Shown here one piece after another: positions 1 through 7,392 of a stretch of DNA of 14,251 nt. Numbering within the stretch: the stretch's first letter is position 1; each line of letters opens with the position of its first letter. Location of the stretch: the NCBI GenBank assembly GCA_036377055.1, contig DASUZD010000019.1, positions 1-14,251 of the forward strand, in the 5' to 3' direction. Source of the stretch: DASUZD01 sp036377055. GTDB lineage: Bacteria; Actinomycetota; Thermoleophilia; Gaiellales; Gaiellaceae. The translations under genes were made by a program, and so were the position numbers. Below the pieces are notes generated by a model, which was given only the letters and a program-made list of their open reading frames with translations, searched no databases and was not told the DNA's origin.

Positions 1-360
1 CTTCGCCGCGTCCGTCGAAGCCGGAACCGGGATAGACCCACTCTCGCCCGTCGTCCATCTGGTAGACGCCGCCACCGCGATCGCGGTCGAAGACAACCGG
101 ATGCACATCGACCTGGCGTCCTTCCGGATCGACGAGGACAAGCTCTTCGGCGCTTCGCCGGCGACCTGCTCGTAGCCGGCACCGACCAGCGCCTCAGTTA
201 GCTGCGGCACGTCGGAGAGCTCGACCACGAGGTCGAGGTCGTCGTGCTCCCGCGTCTCTTCTCCGAGCAGCGCATCGACACCCCAGCCGCCGTCGAGCCA
301 GACGGCGACATCGGCGGACTGAAGGAGGTCGAGCAGGCGCACGACCTCACGCGCCGCCAT
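1..360 (-). pseudogene. Nucleotidyltransferase (lincosamide/aminoglycoside adenylyltransferase type), frameshifted and cut by the window edge
   Basis: Reading leftward from an ATG at 360, the protein begins MAAREVVRLLDLL and carries the polymerase-beta-like signature DGGWGVDALLG (residues 23-33) followed by HDDLDLVV (39-46). The D41-x-D43 pair is the expected metal-binding pair of Lnu/ANT(2'')-type nucleotidyltransferases, which transfer AMP to small hydroxylated substrates such as drugs. After residue ~69 (near position 155) the frame loses family character. The frame one base back reads EELVLVDPEGRQVDVHPVV and then a GGGVYQMDDGREWVYPGSGF stretch, the expected continuation. One base is therefore missing (or two added) between about 150 and 160. 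Both frames stay open to the left edge. A GTG at 432 in the same frame would add a low-complexity N-terminus and is less likely. Substrate cannot be told. This is a real broken gene or a sequencing error. Confidence 0.75.
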
Positions 361-542
361 CGGCTCGCAAGGCTGCCGCCCGCGGTAGGCACAGGGCGCT
401 GAGGTTCCTGGCTCGTGTTGTGACTCCGCCACACGACCAGTATGCGAGAGCTCCTCGCGGGGTGGCCTAGCGATTCACGTCCTCGCGCTCGCGCCGATGG
501 AGCGCGCAGCCGAGCTGAACCTGATGGCGCCCGAGCTTTGAG

Positions 543-923
543 TCAGCTCTCGCGGATCTTCCAGAAGGAGTCCTTCCGCGTGATCTTCCCGCGGTCGTCG
601 AACGACCAGAGGTCGCAGCCGCGCGCCTCGATCCGCTCGCCTTCTCTCGTCGTGCCGCTGATCGTCCACTCGGAGACGCCGCGCTCGCCACATGCGAAGT
701 GGTCGTCATCGCCGTAGTGAACGTCCGGGATGCCTTCGAAGCGCGCGGCGAGGCCGCGGCGCACCTCCTCCTTGCCAACGAAGCGGCGGCCCCACGCGTC
801 AGGACCGCGCGGGGACTCGAAGACGCAGTCCTCGGCGAAGTAGGACATGATCGCGTCGACATCGTGCCGGTTGAACGCGTCGAGGACCTCGTGAAGGATC
901 TCGAGCTTGGTCACGTCTTTCAT
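543..923 (-). CDS. SnoaL-like / NTF2-like small alpha+beta barrel protein
   Basis: A 126-residue protein starting MKDVTKLEILHEVLDAFNRH. Three features are typical of the SnoaL/NTF2-like fold: an N-terminal helix followed by DVDAIMSYFAEDCVFESPRG, the KEEVRRGLAARFEGIPDVHY segment, and a C-terminal strand FDDRGKITRKDSFWKI. The family includes polyketide cyclases, isomerases and many proteins of unknown role, so no reaction can be named. I chose the ATG at 923. A TTG at 962 would add 13 residues and overlap the end of the upstream oxidoreductase gene (stop 959-961); that is possible but the added residues look unlike the family. It is the last gene of the comM-dprA-oxidoreductase run, 35 bases after its upstream neighbour, so it probably shares that transcript. 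Confidence 0.8.
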   Translation of the reverse strand: MKDVTKLEILHEVLDAFNRHDVDAIMSYFAEDCVFESPRGPDAWGRRFVGKEEVRRGLAARFEGIPDVHYGDDDHFACGERGVSEWTISGTTREGERIEARGCDLWSFDDRGKITRKDSFWKIRES

Positions 924-958
924 CGCCTGCGCGAACCAAGCAGCCGCGGGACGGGCTG

Positions 959-2092
959 TCAAGCGATCCCGTCCACGCGCGCGGGATCGAAGAGCGCGAG
1001 CTCAGGCGCAGGACGGCCGAGGATCGCGTGCGCGACCAGCTCGCCGCACGCGAGGCCAATCAGGTTCCCGTGGCCCGAGTAGCCGGCGGAAACCCAGAGG
1101 CCGTCGCGGCCAGGGACCTGCCCAACGAGCGGGAGCTGGTCCTCCGTCGTCCCGAAGATCCCGGACCAGCGTTGAGCGACCGGCGGAAGCTCGCCGATGA
1201 GGTCGACGACGAACGCGTCGATGTGCCCTTGCACGAGCGGCGTGGTCTCCTCGACCGCCGTGTATTCGAGATCGGGCGTCTCGTCGCGGAAGCCGCCGAT
1301 CACGAGCCGGCGATCGGGCGTCTGCTGCCAGTAGATGTAGCCGTGGCGGGTCGAGACCGGGGACGGAAAGAGACGCTCCCTCAGCGGCTCGGTCGCGAGC
1401 ATCTGTCCGCGCGTCGGCCGGATCGCAGCGTCGAGCGCCGGGATCAGCCCGTGTGTGTACCCGTCCGTCGCGAGGACGACCTGGTCGGCGTCGAGCTCGT
1501 CGAGCGACTCGACCCGGCTACGCTCGCGGATCTCGACTCCCGCCTCGACGGCGCGTCTCGCCAGCCGCCGGACCCAGCGGGCAGGATGGATCGCCCCGTC
1601 ATCGGGGTGCCGCATCCCGCCGTAGAACCGGCCGTCGAGCGGCGCCGGCAGCTCGTCGAGCCACTCCGCGTCGAAGCCGTCGTCGCGGAGCGCCTCGTAT
1701 TCCGCCCGGATCTCCTCCCGCTCCTCGACGTCGCTCGCGACACGCAGGCTGGCGACGCGACGGAACGCGTCGCCCGCAAGTGACTCCATCCGCGAGGTGT
1801 ACCGCTCGGTCAGCAGCCAGAGGTCGCGCGCTCGCTCAGGCCCAAGCTGACGCCGCGCGACGTCATACGGCATCGCGCCGCCCCAGCGCGCGAACCCGCC
1901 GTTCCGCCCGCTCGCGCCGGACGCGACCTCCCTCGCCTCGTGAACGCGCACGCGTAGGCCTGCCTCCGCGAGCGCGAGAGCGCACGCGCAGCCGGTTACG
2001 CCGGCGCCGATCACGGTGATGTCCGGACGCCGCCCGAGCCGACGCACCGGAAGAGGCGCGGCCTCGTCGGAGAGCCAGAAGGACTCCGCCAT
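959..2092 (-). CDS. FAD-dependent oxidoreductase, DAO family (PuuB/OrdL or glycine-oxidase-like)
   Basis: A 377-residue flavoenzyme. The N-terminal Rossmann segment holds GAGVTG (residues 29-34) and an acidic E52 at the end of the second strand for the FAD ribose. It is followed by ASGASGRNGGF (57-67), a signature of the PuuB/OrdL branch of D-amino-acid-oxidase-like enzymes. Near the C-terminus LPLVG and GYSGHGN (about 338-343) match the FAD-closing motif of the family. Such enzymes oxidise an amine or amino group with oxygen or another acceptor; the substrate (amino acid, sarcosine or glutamylputrescine type) cannot be told. The ATG at 2092 has only a weak upstream GGA. The gene begins 10 bases after the dprA stop, so it is likely co-transcribed with comM-dprA, although no functional link to DNA uptake is known to me. 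Confidence 0.88.
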   Translation of the reverse strand: MAESFWLSDEAAPLPVRRLGRRPDITVIGAGVTGCACALALAEAGLRVRVHEAREVASGASGRNGGFARWGGAMPYDVARRQLGPERARDLWLLTERYTSRMESLAGDAFRRVASLRVASDVEEREEIRAEYEALRDDGFDAEWLDELPAPLDGRFYGGMRHPDDGAIHPARWVRRLARRAVEAGVEIRERSRVESLDELDADQVVLATDGYTHGLIPALDAAIRPTRGQMLATEPLRERLFPSPVSTRHGYIYWQQTPDRRLVIGGFRDETPDLEYTAVEETTPLVQGHIDAFVVDLIGELPPVAQRWSGIFGTTEDQLPLVGQVPGRDGLWVSAGYSGHGNLIGLACGELVAHAILGRPAPELALFDPARVDGIA

Positions 2093-2102
2093 ATGTCCGA
2101 AT

Positions 2103-3098
2103 CTATCCCGCGGGCATCACCCCCCTGAAGACGCCCGCGCCCTCGGCGGCGAGCGCTGCCAGCTCGAGCTCGACGAGCGCCGCGCCGACGGCGCCGGCCT
2201 CGAGGCCGCTCGCTCGCGTCAGCTCATCCGCGGTTGCGGGTCCGTCGCGGAGGAGCTTCAGTAGAGCCGCGGCGTCTGGACCGATATCGGGCGCGACCTC
2301 CTCCGGTGCCGCCAAGCCCAGCGTCTCGAGCACGTCGGCCGCAGAGGTAAGCGGTGTCGCGCCCAGCCGAAGCAGGGCGTTCGTCCCGACCGAGAGGCTC
2401 GATGTGATCTCTCCCGGCACTGCAAAGACCTCGCGTCCCTCCTCCAGGGCGAAGTCGGCGGTGATCAGCGCGCCGCTCGCCTCGCGCGCCTCCACGACGA
2501 CCGTCGCCCGCGCGAGGCCCGCGATGATCCGGTTCCGCGCTGGGAATCGCCACGGCGCCGGCTCGACACCCGGGGCGTACTCGGACACGACCAAACCGGC
2601 CGTGCCGATTCTTCGAGCGAGCTCCGCGTGCGCCGCCGGGTAGTCGCGGTCGATCCCGCACCCGAGAACGGCCACGGTCGTGCCGCCGGCGCCCAGCGCG
2701 CCGCGGTGCGCCTCCGCGTCGACGCCGCGCGCGAGCCCGCTTATCACCACGAGGCCGGCGGCGGCGAGCTCCCGTCCGAGCATCCGCGCGACTGACGAGC
2801 CGTAGCCGGACGACGCGCGAGCGCCGACGATCGCAACCGCCGCACGACCCAGCAGCTCGATCTCGCCGCTCCCGCGAACGAAGAGTCCCGCCGGCGGGTC
2901 GTGGATCGCGCGCAGAAGCGGCGGGAACCCCTCGTCCGACCGGCCGACGAAGCGAAGCCCGCGGCGCGCGAGCTCGGCCGCGAACGCGCTCGCGTCGAAC
3001 GAGTCGACGAACGCGCCGAAGCGTGCCGACCGAGGCGCGGAGACGACATGGCCGCCGGTCGAGGCAGCGAACGCGGCGAGCGCCAGGTCGCTCGTCAT
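2103..3098 (-). CDS. dprA: DNA-processing protein DprA
   Basis: A 331-residue DprA. It binds incoming single-stranded DNA and loads RecA during natural transformation. The Rossmann-like core shows AIVGAR (89-94), SGLARGVD (120-127), AVLGCGID (143-150), FPARNRIIAGL (185-195) and VGTNALLRLGA (237-247), all in family order. A C-terminal winged-helix domain (about 270-331) follows an N-terminal segment of about 80 residues. The reading frame extends upstream to 3509, but that part is Arg/Gly-rich and antisense-like within comM. The ATG at 3098 overlaps the comM stop codon as ATGA, which fixes the start. Transcription is coupled to comM upstream and probably to the FAD oxidoreductase downstream. 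Confidence 0.95.
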   Translation of the reverse strand: MTSDLALAAFAASTGGHVVSAPRSARFGAFVDSFDASAFAAELARRGLRFVGRSDEGFPPLLRAIHDPPAGLFVRGSGEIELLGRAAVAIVGARASSGYGSSVARMLGRELAAAGLVVISGLARGVDAEAHRGALGAGGTTVAVLGCGIDRDYPAAHAELARRIGTAGLVVSEYAPGVEPAPWRFPARNRIIAGLARATVVVEAREASGALITADFALEEGREVFAVPGEITSSLSVGTNALLRLGATPLTSAADVLETLGLAAPEEVAPDIGPDAAALLKLLRDGPATADELTRASGLEAGAVGAALVELELAALAAEGAGVFRGVMPAG

Positions 3099-4558
3099 GC
3101 CGCCGCCAGCTCCGCCGGGGCTCTGTACGCGAGCGCCTCGGCCACGTGCTCCGCCTCGACCCGTTCCGAGCCCGCGAGGGCCGCGGCCGTTTGCGCGACG
3201 CGAGCGACGCGTGCGCGGCCGCGCGCTGAGAGCGGCACGCGCTCGACCGCGCGCGAAAGGAGCTCGTCGGCCGCAGCCGTGCGAACGAGGCCGCCGACGA
3301 CGAGCCGATCGCGTGCCGCGGCGACGCGGGACGCCACGACAGCCGAGGCCTCCCCTCCGACCGCCTCCAGCTCGTGTGCCCGTGGACGCGGCACTGTGAC
3401 GACGAGATCGAAGCGGTCGAGGAGCGCCCGCGACAGCTTGTCCCGAAAGGCCGCGAGGCGCTGAGCGGAGCACGAGCACTCCGCGCGGGGGTCCCCGCGG
3501 CCGCCGCACGGGCAGAGGTTCATCGTCGCGACGAGCTGGAAGCGCGCGGGAAAGAGCGCCCGACCGCCTGCTCGCGCGATGCTGATCGAGCCGTCCTCGA
3601 GCGGCTGGCGAAGCGCTTCGAGCGCGGGTCGCTGGAACTCCGGCATCTCGTCGAGCAGGAGCACGCCCCGATGCGCAAGGCTCGCCTCGCCCGGACGAGG
3701 GCCCGGCCCACCGCCGACGATGGCCGCGGTCGACGCGCTGTGATGAGGTGCGCGAAACGGCGGCGCTAGGACGAGCGGTCGCTCCGCGGCGAGGAGCCCC
3801 GCGACCGAGTGGATTCGCGTCACCTCCAGCGCCTCGTCCGGCTCCAATGAAGGCAGGATCCCGGGGAGGCGCCGGCCGAGCATCGACTTGCCCGTGCCCG
3901 GCGGTCCGGCCAGAAGCAGGTTGTGTCCGCCCGCTGCGGCGAGCTCGAGCGCGCGTCGCGGCCGTTCCTGGCCGAGCACGTCACAGAGATCCGGTGCCGA
4001 GACCGCTGTCGAGTGATGGCCGTTCGAGGCGACGTACGGCGGCGGGTCGCGCTCGCCTCGAAGGTACGCGGCCGCCTCCGCGAGATGCCGCACCGGAACG
4101 ACGTCGACTCCGGCCAGCGCCGCCTCCGCCGCCGACTCGGCGGCGCAGAGGACCCGGTCGATGCCCGCGGCACGCGCTCCCTCGGCGACCGCGAGGACGC
4201 CCACGACCGGCCGCACCCGGCCGTCCAGCGCCAGCTCGCCGAACGCCACGTGCTCGGCCAGCCGCTCCTCCGGCACCTGCCTCGACGCCGCGAGGATCGA
4301 GAGCGCGATCGGCAGGTCGAAGCCGGAGCCGACCTTCTTGAGCTCGGCTGGTGCGAGGTTCACAGTGATCCGGAAGCGCGGCCACTCCAGCTGCGCGGAG
4401 GCGACGCCGCTCCGCACTCGCTCCTTAGCCTCTTGAACCGCGCGATCGGCGAGCCCGACGATCGCGAGCGCCGGCAGCGCGCGCTGGAGGTGCGCCTCGA
4501 CCTCGACCCGGCGCGGCTCGAGGCCCACGAGACAGTACGTGACCGCTTGTGCAAGCAC
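3095..4558 (-). CDS. comM: Mg-chelatase-like AAA+ ATPase ComM/YifB
   Basis: A 487-residue protein. ComM is a hexameric helicase that promotes branch migration when transformed DNA recombines. From the chosen start, the N-terminal ChlI-type domain begins MLAQAVTYCLVGLE. Walker A GPPGTGKS lies at about 218-225, Walker B LLLDEMPEF at about 300-308, and a four-cysteine cluster CPCGGRGDPRAECSC at about 349-363, followed by LLDRFDLVV. A C-terminal Mg-chelatase-associated helical domain completes the family length. The frame is open to an ATG at 4621, but GTG 4558 puts the usual M-L-A...VGLE N-terminus first. It also lies 7 bases after a -10-like TACCGT, which suggests a leaderless message. Its 3' end overlaps dprA by four bases. 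In many actinobacteria yraN precedes comM directly; here about 5 kb separates them. Confidence 0.93.
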   Translation of the reverse strand: MLAQAVTYCLVGLEPRRVEVEAHLQRALPALAIVGLADRAVQEAKERVRSGVASAQLEWPRFRITVNLAPAELKKVGSGFDLPIALSILAASRQVPEERLAEHVAFGELALDGRVRPVVGVLAVAEGARAAGIDRVLCAAESAAEAALAGVDVVPVRHLAEAAAYLRGERDPPPYVASNGHHSTAVSAPDLCDVLGQERPRRALELAAAGGHNLLLAGPPGTGKSMLGRRLPGILPSLEPDEALEVTRIHSVAGLLAAERPLVLAPPFRAPHHSASTAAIVGGGPGPRPGEASLAHRGVLLLDEMPEFQRPALEALRQPLEDGSISIARAGGRALFPARFQLVATMNLCPCGGRGDPRAECSCSAQRLAAFRDKLSRALLDRFDLVVTVPRPRAHELEAVGGEASAVVASRVAAARDRLVVGGLVRTAAADELLSRAVERVPLSARGRARVARVAQTAAALAGSERVEAEHVAEALAYRAPAELAAA

Positions 4559-4565
4559 GTCTTCG

Positions 4566-4594
4566 ACGGTACGGGCGAAACCGTCACGTGTCTG
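4566..4594 (-). promoter_or_regulatory. Candidate leaderless promoter of comM
   Basis: On the minus strand CAGACA (4594-4589, four of six bases of the -35 consensus) is followed after exactly 17 bases by TACCGT (4571-4566, a TAnnnT -10 match). Seven bases later comes the GTG at 4558. This geometry would start transcription at or next to the start codon. The same -10 hexamer occurs in the promoter at 8636-8641. Not experimentally shown. Confidence 0.45.
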
Positions 4595-4628
4595 TGACGA
4601 CCTGTGGCGGATCTGGAACATTCAGCGC

Positions 4629-5054
4629 GTGCCGCCGACGATCAGGAACGCGGAGCCGTCCGACTACGACACGATCTCGCGGCTCGTCGACGGCTGGTGG
4701 GGCGGGCGGCAGATGCGGGCGCTCCTGCCGCGCCTCTTCTTCGAGCACTTCCGCGAGACGAGCTTCGTCGCCGAGGAGGACGGCGAGGTCGTCGGCTTCC
4801 TGAACGGCTTCCTCTCGCAGACGTTCGCCGACGAGGCCTACATCCACTTCGTCGGCGTACGGCCCGACCGTCGCGGCGCCGGTCTCGCAAGCGAGCTCTA
4901 CGAGCGATTCTTCGTCGTCGCACGCGCGCACGGGCGCCGTCTCGTCCGCTGCGTGACCGCCCCGGTCAACGAGGGCTCGATCGCGTTCCACCGAGCCCTC
5001 GGCTTCGAGGCCGAGCCGGGCGGCGAGTACGTCCACTTCGCGAAACGGATCTGA
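4629..5054 (+). CDS. GNAT-family N-acetyltransferase
   Basis: A 141-residue GNAT protein transferring an acyl group from acyl-CoA to an unknown acceptor. The sequence begins PPTIRNAEPSDYDTISRLV, the usual first strand and helix. The acetyl-CoA binding motif A is VGVRPDRRGAGLASELY (75-91), with the R-x-x-G-x-A loop. The family's C-terminal NEGSIAFHRALGFE (114-127) is present. The frame is open back to 4539, but that part is antisense to comM and unlike GNATs, so I chose the GTG at 4629. No clear ribosome binding site or promoter was found. It is divergent from comM and may be transcribed together with the carboxypeptidase gene 32 bases downstream. Confidence 0.88.
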   Translation: MPPTIRNAEPSDYDTISRLVDGWWGGRQMRALLPRLFFEHFRETSFVAEEDGEVVGFLNGFLSQTFADEAYIHFVGVRPDRRGAGLASELYERFFVVARAHGRRLVRCVTAPVNEGSIAFHRALGFEAEPGGEYVHFAKRI

Positions 5055-5086
5055 CCGGCCGCACAGGCCCGTAGACTCGGGCGGCG

Positions 5087-6094
5087 ATGGCACTTCCGGT
5101 GCTCGAGCGCGTCGAGCGGCGCCGGCGGCGGCGCCGCAGCGGCGGAACCACGGTGCTTCTCGCAGCTTTCGCCCTCGGAGGCGTGGCCGTTGCGGCCGCG
5201 ATCGCGTGGATGCTTTGGCCCACATCCGCAACGAAGACGCCCGCTAACCGACCGGCCCCGGCCGCGCACAGAAGCGTGACGAAGAGTCCACAGCCACCGC
5301 AGGTGCTGATCGTCGGGGCTCGCCCGCTGACGCCGCACCGGTTCGCGCCGGCGCTCAGCGCACGCGCGGCGATCCTCGTGGACGCCCGCACGGGCCGGGT
5401 GCTGTGGTCACTTCGGCCGCATCTACGCCGACCGATCGCGTCGACGACGAAGATCATGACCGCGCTTCTCGCGCTCCAGCGGCTTGCGCCGAAGGACCTC
5501 GTCACGATCGACCCGTCCGTGCCGAGGGCGGCGCCGTTTCGCGAGGGACTCCTCGCGGGGCAACGCGTCCGCGCGTGGAAGCTCCTTTACGGGCTGCTCC
5601 TCTTCTCGGGCAACGACGACGCGCTTGCGCTCGCGATCGCGACCGCAGGCAGCCGCCCGGCGTTCCTCGCCGAGATGAACCGCGAGGCGCGCCGTCTCGG
5701 GCTCCGCGACACGCACTTCTCGACGCCGAGCGGCGTCGTCGACCGTGCCAATTTCTCCACTGCCTGGGACATGGCCGCGCTCACGCGCTACGCACTCCGT
5801 AACCCCCGCTTCCGCTCGATCGTCCGGACGCGGATCAAGCACGTTCCCTGGGCGGCGCCGACCTTCGAGAAGATCTACGTGAACAAGAACGGGCTGCTCG
5901 GGCAGTATCGCGGCGCCGACGGCGTGAAGACCGGCTGGACGACCAAGGCGGGCCACTGCCTCGTCGCCTCGGCACACCGGGACGGCGCGAAGCTGATCGC
6001 GGTCGTGCTTGCCGCACCGAACCGGTATCGCGACGTAGCACGGCTCTTCAACTTCGGCTTCGGCCTGCCCTACGCCGCCCGCGTCAAGAGCTAA
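5087..6094 (+). CDS. D-alanyl-D-alanine carboxypeptidase (peptidase S11), N-terminally membrane-anchored
   Basis: A 335-residue penicillin-binding protein of the DacA/DacF type, which removes the terminal D-Ala from peptidoglycan stem peptides outside the membrane. The three active-site motifs are in order: S119-T-T-K122, S174-G-N176 and K281-T-G283. Other family segments are DARTGRVLW (99-107) and NKNGLL near 267-271. A run of arginines (11-17) followed by a hydrophobic stretch at about 21-44 is a single N-terminal membrane anchor or uncleaved signal. A Pro/Ala linker of about 45 residues precedes the catalytic domain. The protein ends soon after the catalytic domain, so the C-terminal beta domain and amphipathic anchor of classical PBP5 are absent. 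The start is the ATG at 5087; no clear Shine-Dalgarno sequence precedes it. Confidence 0.93.
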   Translation: MALPVLERVERRRRRRRSGGTTVLLAAFALGGVAVAAAIAWMLWPTSATKTPANRPAPAAHRSVTKSPQPPQVLIVGARPLTPHRFAPALSARAAILVDARTGRVLWSLRPHLRRPIASTTKIMTALLALQRLAPKDLVTIDPSVPRAAPFREGLLAGQRVRAWKLLYGLLLFSGNDDALALAIATAGSRPAFLAEMNREARRLGLRDTHFSTPSGVVDRANFSTAWDMAALTRYALRNPRFRSIVRTRIKHVPWAAPTFEKIYVNKNGLLGQYRGADGVKTGWTTKAGHCLVASAHRDGAKLIAVVLAAPNRYRDVARLFNFGFGLPYAARVKS

Positions 6095-6176
6095 CGGCCG
6101 TCGACCCCGGCGGCGGCTCTCGGCCGGTCAGTTCGCGAGAGGCCTCCCGGCGGCAGCGCCCGGTGGCGTGCGCCGA

Positions 6177-7286
6177 TCAGTGCCGAATGCTCGTGACGAG
6201 CACGTCCTCGTAGAACTCGCCGGCGCGCCGGCCCGTGCGGCGGTTCACGTGCCGCCGCAGGCGGTTGTCGAGGACGAGCCCTGCGCGCTCGAGGATCGCC
6301 GGGTAGAGGTCGCGCCGGTCGTTCACGACGATCAAGACCCGCGCGCGCGGACGAAGTGCGCGCGTCACGTTCCGGAGGACGGCGACGATCCCATCCGAGT
6401 AGGCGTCGAGCGCCCGCCGGCTCGTCCCTGCCTCGGCGCTCCCCAGCTCGAGCGCACGCAGATCCTCGAGGCCGAGCAGCTCGTAGGCGTAGCGGTGCTG
6501 CTCGTGGTAGTCGATCAGCCCCGGGTACGGCGGCGAGGTGAGGACGCCGTCGAATGGGCCGATGAGCTCTGCGGTCGTCGCGTCGGCGTGGACGACGTCT
6601 GCCTCGCGCGCGGGCGCGCGCACGCGCGAGAACGCCTTGATCCGGGCGAGCGTGTCGAGCGCGTAGCGGCGGAGAAATCGCCGCGCGTCGTCGACCGGAC
6701 GGCAGATTCGCCGGTGCTTGTGGCACCAGTACGGCTCGAGCTGCGGCGCGCGCGGAAAATCGAGGTCGAAGTGCGGCGTGCGGCGAGCGGAGCGCGCGGC
6801 GCGCGCGAGCACGACCCGCAGGACGTCCGCGTGCTCGTACTCATCGACGAGGGAGCGGAAGAAGAGGAGCTCGGACGCCGCGGCCGGCGCGAACCACGGG
6901 CCGGCGTCGGCCTCGGCGGTCTCGAACGCGTCCAGCCGTGCGCACGCATCGCGCAGCTCGCGCTCGAGCACGAACAGGTTGTACCGGCGCGTTTTCACGC
7001 GCATCAGCAGGACGTTGAACGCGGCCACGTCTACTCCGGTCGCGTCCAGCCCGCTTTCGAGCGCCTGAACGAGCGTCGTTCCGGAGCCCGCGAACGGGTC
7101 GAGCACACGGCCGCCGCGCGGGAGGTACCGCCGGAGCAGCACCTCCGCGAGCTGGGGGATGAACTTGCCGAGGTACGGGTGCAACCGGTGGACGTGCTTC
7201 GTCCGCTCGCGCTCGGGGAGCTCGCGCTCCGACCACGAGAGCTCGAGGTCGATGCCGGCATAGAGCGCGTCCTGGGTCGGGGCCAT
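6177..7286 (-). CDS. Orphan DNA methyltransferase with N-terminal FAGSGTT and central TSPPY motif
   Basis: A 369-residue SAM-dependent DNA amino-methyltransferase. Residues 36-42 read HPYLGKF, a segment common before motif I in this group. Motif I is LDPFAGSGTTL (62-72), followed by an acidic V-D-V (85-87) for SAM. The catalytic motif IV is TSPPYPGLIDY (250-260), typical of N4-cytosine or some N6-adenine enzymes. The order motif I, about 180 residues of probable target recognition, then motif IV is the alpha-like permutation. A small CHKHRRIC cluster (188-195) sits in the central part. No restriction endonuclease gene is visible nearby, so it appears solitary: either an orphan epigenetic enzyme or part of a system with the divergent genes at 7393-7983. 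The ATG at 7286 is preceded by GAAGGGG, a fair ribosome binding site. The recognition sequence cannot be inferred. Confidence 0.88.
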   Translation of the reverse strand: MAPTQDALYAGIDLELSWSERELPERERTKHVHRLHPYLGKFIPQLAEVLLRRYLPRGGRVLDPFAGSGTTLVQALESGLDATGVDVAAFNVLLMRVKTRRYNLFVLERELRDACARLDAFETAEADAGPWFAPAAASELLFFRSLVDEYEHADVLRVVLARAARSARRTPHFDLDFPRAPQLEPYWCHKHRRICRPVDDARRFLRRYALDTLARIKAFSRVRAPAREADVVHADATTAELIGPFDGVLTSPPYPGLIDYHEQHRYAYELLGLEDLRALELGSAEAGTSRRALDAYSDGIVAVLRNVTRALRPRARVLIVVNDRRDLYPAILERAGLVLDNRLRRHVNRRTGRRAGEFYEDVLVTSIRH

Positions 7287-7392
7287 GCGCGCCCCTTCGC
7301 ACCGACTTGTCCAGCTCCTAGCGAATTCGCGTTCTGCGGTCCGGTCAAGACGCTAGCGTCTGTTGGTGTCCGTACAACAAGAGGAGGTCCAT
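7287..7392. promoter_or_regulatory. Divergent promoter region with two perfect palindromes
   Basis: This 106-base region lies between the minus-strand methyltransferase and the plus-strand zinc-finger-like cassette. It contains a 10-base perfect palindrome GCGAATTCGC (7321-7330) and a 14-base perfect palindrome AGACGCTAGCGTCT (7348-7361). On the minus strand TTGACC (7348-7343) and, after 17 bases, TTCGCT (7325-7320) form a possible promoter whose -10 lies over the first palindrome. On the plus strand TAGCGT inside the second palindrome is a TAnnnT -10 candidate, with a weak TTCTGC 16 bases upstream. A protein bound at either palindrome could control both directions. This arrangement is seen; the regulatory role is inferred. 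Confidence 0.5.
7379..7388 (+). promoter_or_regulatory. Strong ribosome binding site for the first zinc-finger-like gene
   Basis: AAGAGGAGGT is followed by four bases and then ATG at 7393. It is a near-complete anti-16S match, far stronger than the sites of most genes here, and it sets the start at 7393 rather than the upstream GTG at 7363. Confidence 0.8.

Noticed and set aside
444..506. Weak hairpins (444-458 and 484-506) after the SnoaL-like gene
   Set aside because: Stems of only 5-6 bp, no T-run, and such pairings are common by chance at this GC content.
460..530. tRNA-like stretch beginning GGGGTGGCCTAG
   Set aside because: No TTC-arm or acceptor-stem pairing could be built by eye.
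1028..1783. A 251-codon plus-strand open frame
   Set aside because: Antisense to the FAD oxidoreductase; composition typical of mirror frames.
3099..3509. N-terminal extension of the dprA frame
   Set aside because: Lies within comM in another frame and is Arg/Gly-rich; the ATGA junction at 3098 fits the real start.
5051..5077. CTGACC and TAGACT upstream of the carboxypeptidase gene as a promoter
   Set aside because: The -10 and its distance to ATG would suit a leaderless start, but the spacing is only 15 bases and the -35 match is weak.
6095..6176. Inverted CGGCCG repeats between the convergent carboxypeptidase and methyltransferase genes as a terminator
   Set aside because: The two copies are about 20 bases apart, the stem is short, and no T-run follows.
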